64,000 nucleotides of DNA from Streptomyces sp. Act143 (lineage in GTDB: Bacteria > Actinomycetota > Actinomycetes > Streptomycetales > Streptomycetaceae): the NCBI RefSeq assembly GCF_003143935.1, contig NZ_QFRX01000001.1, positions 1,498,071-1,562,070 of the forward strand, in the 5' to 3' direction. Each line of letters opens with the position of its first letter. Position 1 is the stretch's first letter. Positions 63,842 through 64,000 of this stretch are shown piece after piece. The notes beneath the pieces are model-generated. The model did no database searches. It saw only the letters and a list, made by a program, of their open reading frames with translations, and was not told the DNA's origin. The position numbers were made by a program, and so were the translations under genes.

Positions 63842-64000
63842 TCAGACCTGTGACTTGTACAGGCCGAACTGCGCGATGTGCACCGCGCCCCGGTGCGCGG
63901 TCACCCGCACCCGCCAGCGCCGGGCCCGCACGGCGGCCGGCAGCAGCAGAATCCGGCTCGCCCCGACCGTGCCCGCCGTCGCGGCCTCGCGCCAGGCCCC
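63842..64000 (-). CDS. Probable alpha-L-fucosidase, C-terminus only (cut by window edge)
   Basis: The last 52 codons of a minus-strand gene enter from the right edge and end at TGA 63844-63842. The peptide (ARRWRVRVTAHRGAVHIAQF, then GLYKSQV) has the beta-sandwich ending typical of GH29 alpha-L-fucosidases. An upstream fucosidase would release L-fucose for the neighbouring transporter and pathway. With only this fragment, other carbohydrate-binding beta-sandwich proteins remain possible. Confidence 0.55.
   Translation of the reverse strand, partial: GAWREAATAGTVGASRILLLPAAVRARRWRVRVTAHRGAVHIAQFGLYKSQV

Overview
The window is chromosomal DNA of a Streptomyces-type actinomycete. It is very GC-rich, third codon positions are almost all G or C, GTG and TTG starts are frequent, genes are packed into operons with 1-8 nt stop/start overlaps, and lipobox and Tat leaders are common. 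From memory, the order egtABCD - olsBA - sdhBAC - rmdA - 'SCO0930 family' lipoprotein matches the SCO09xx region of the S. coelicolor left arm; I could not check this by alignment. I saw no tRNA, rRNA, CRISPR array, transposase, prophage or antibiotic gene cluster.

Layout. 0-9.6 kb: DUF2182/DUF1326 pair, a methyltransferase, an MDR oxidoreductase, a secreted GH43 arabinan-type hydrolase, an amidase, an NfeD-like/flotillin pair and a solitary PemK/MazF-type toxin. 9.6-15.4 kb: a PARG-like ADP-ribose glycohydrolase, the ergothioneine operon egtABCD and a dodecin. 15.4-20.7 kb: a HAD phosphatase, then a Zur-type zinc-starvation unit (cysteine-free L32 plus a COG0523 GTPase behind a probable Zur box), an LLM oxidoreductase and a short UvrA paralogue. 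20.7-28.1 kb, all minus strand: an SDR, the ornithine-lipid operon olsB-olsA, a conserved hypothetical and a single-anchor succinate dehydrogenase sdhC-sdhA-sdhB facing a LysR regulator. 29.2-32.2 kb: the c-di-GMP enzyme RmdA (PAS-GGDEF-EAL), translationally coupled to a DUF574 methyltransferase. 32.5-38.3 kb: an envelope cluster (lipoprotein, three small secreted or anchored proteins, DUF4239 protein, class F sortase, polysaccharide deacetylase). 38.4-48.9 kb: LysX, universal stress protein, alpha/beta hydrolase facing a MarR regulator, CapA-like lipoprotein, ECF sigma, hypothetical, anti-sigma, lipoprotein and an Fpg/Nei glycosylase. 48.9-53.8 kb: a SpoIIE-type phosphatase, a DUF6777 lipoprotein and a lipase maturation factor. 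53.8-64 kb: an L-fucose utilisation locus (ABC importer, oxidative pathway enzymes, FadR-type regulator), a DNA-glycosylase-like HTH_42 protein and the C-terminus of a probable alpha-L-fucosidase cut by the window edge.

How the genes work together. Several neighbours handle redox or membrane stress (ergothioneine, flotillin, ornithine lipid, lysyl-PG, dodecin). The fucose locus is a self-contained uptake, degradation and regulation module that lacks only the last hydrolase.

The most unusual structural signal is a set of four unrelated short tandem repeats (28, 65, 35 and 23 bp). Each starts at, or within about 17 bp of, the stop codon of a different minus-strand gene. In two cases (olsA, sdhB) the stop-codon region itself is copied in every unit. 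A separate eight-copy 12-bp array fills the predicted 5' leader of the fucose transporter mRNA.
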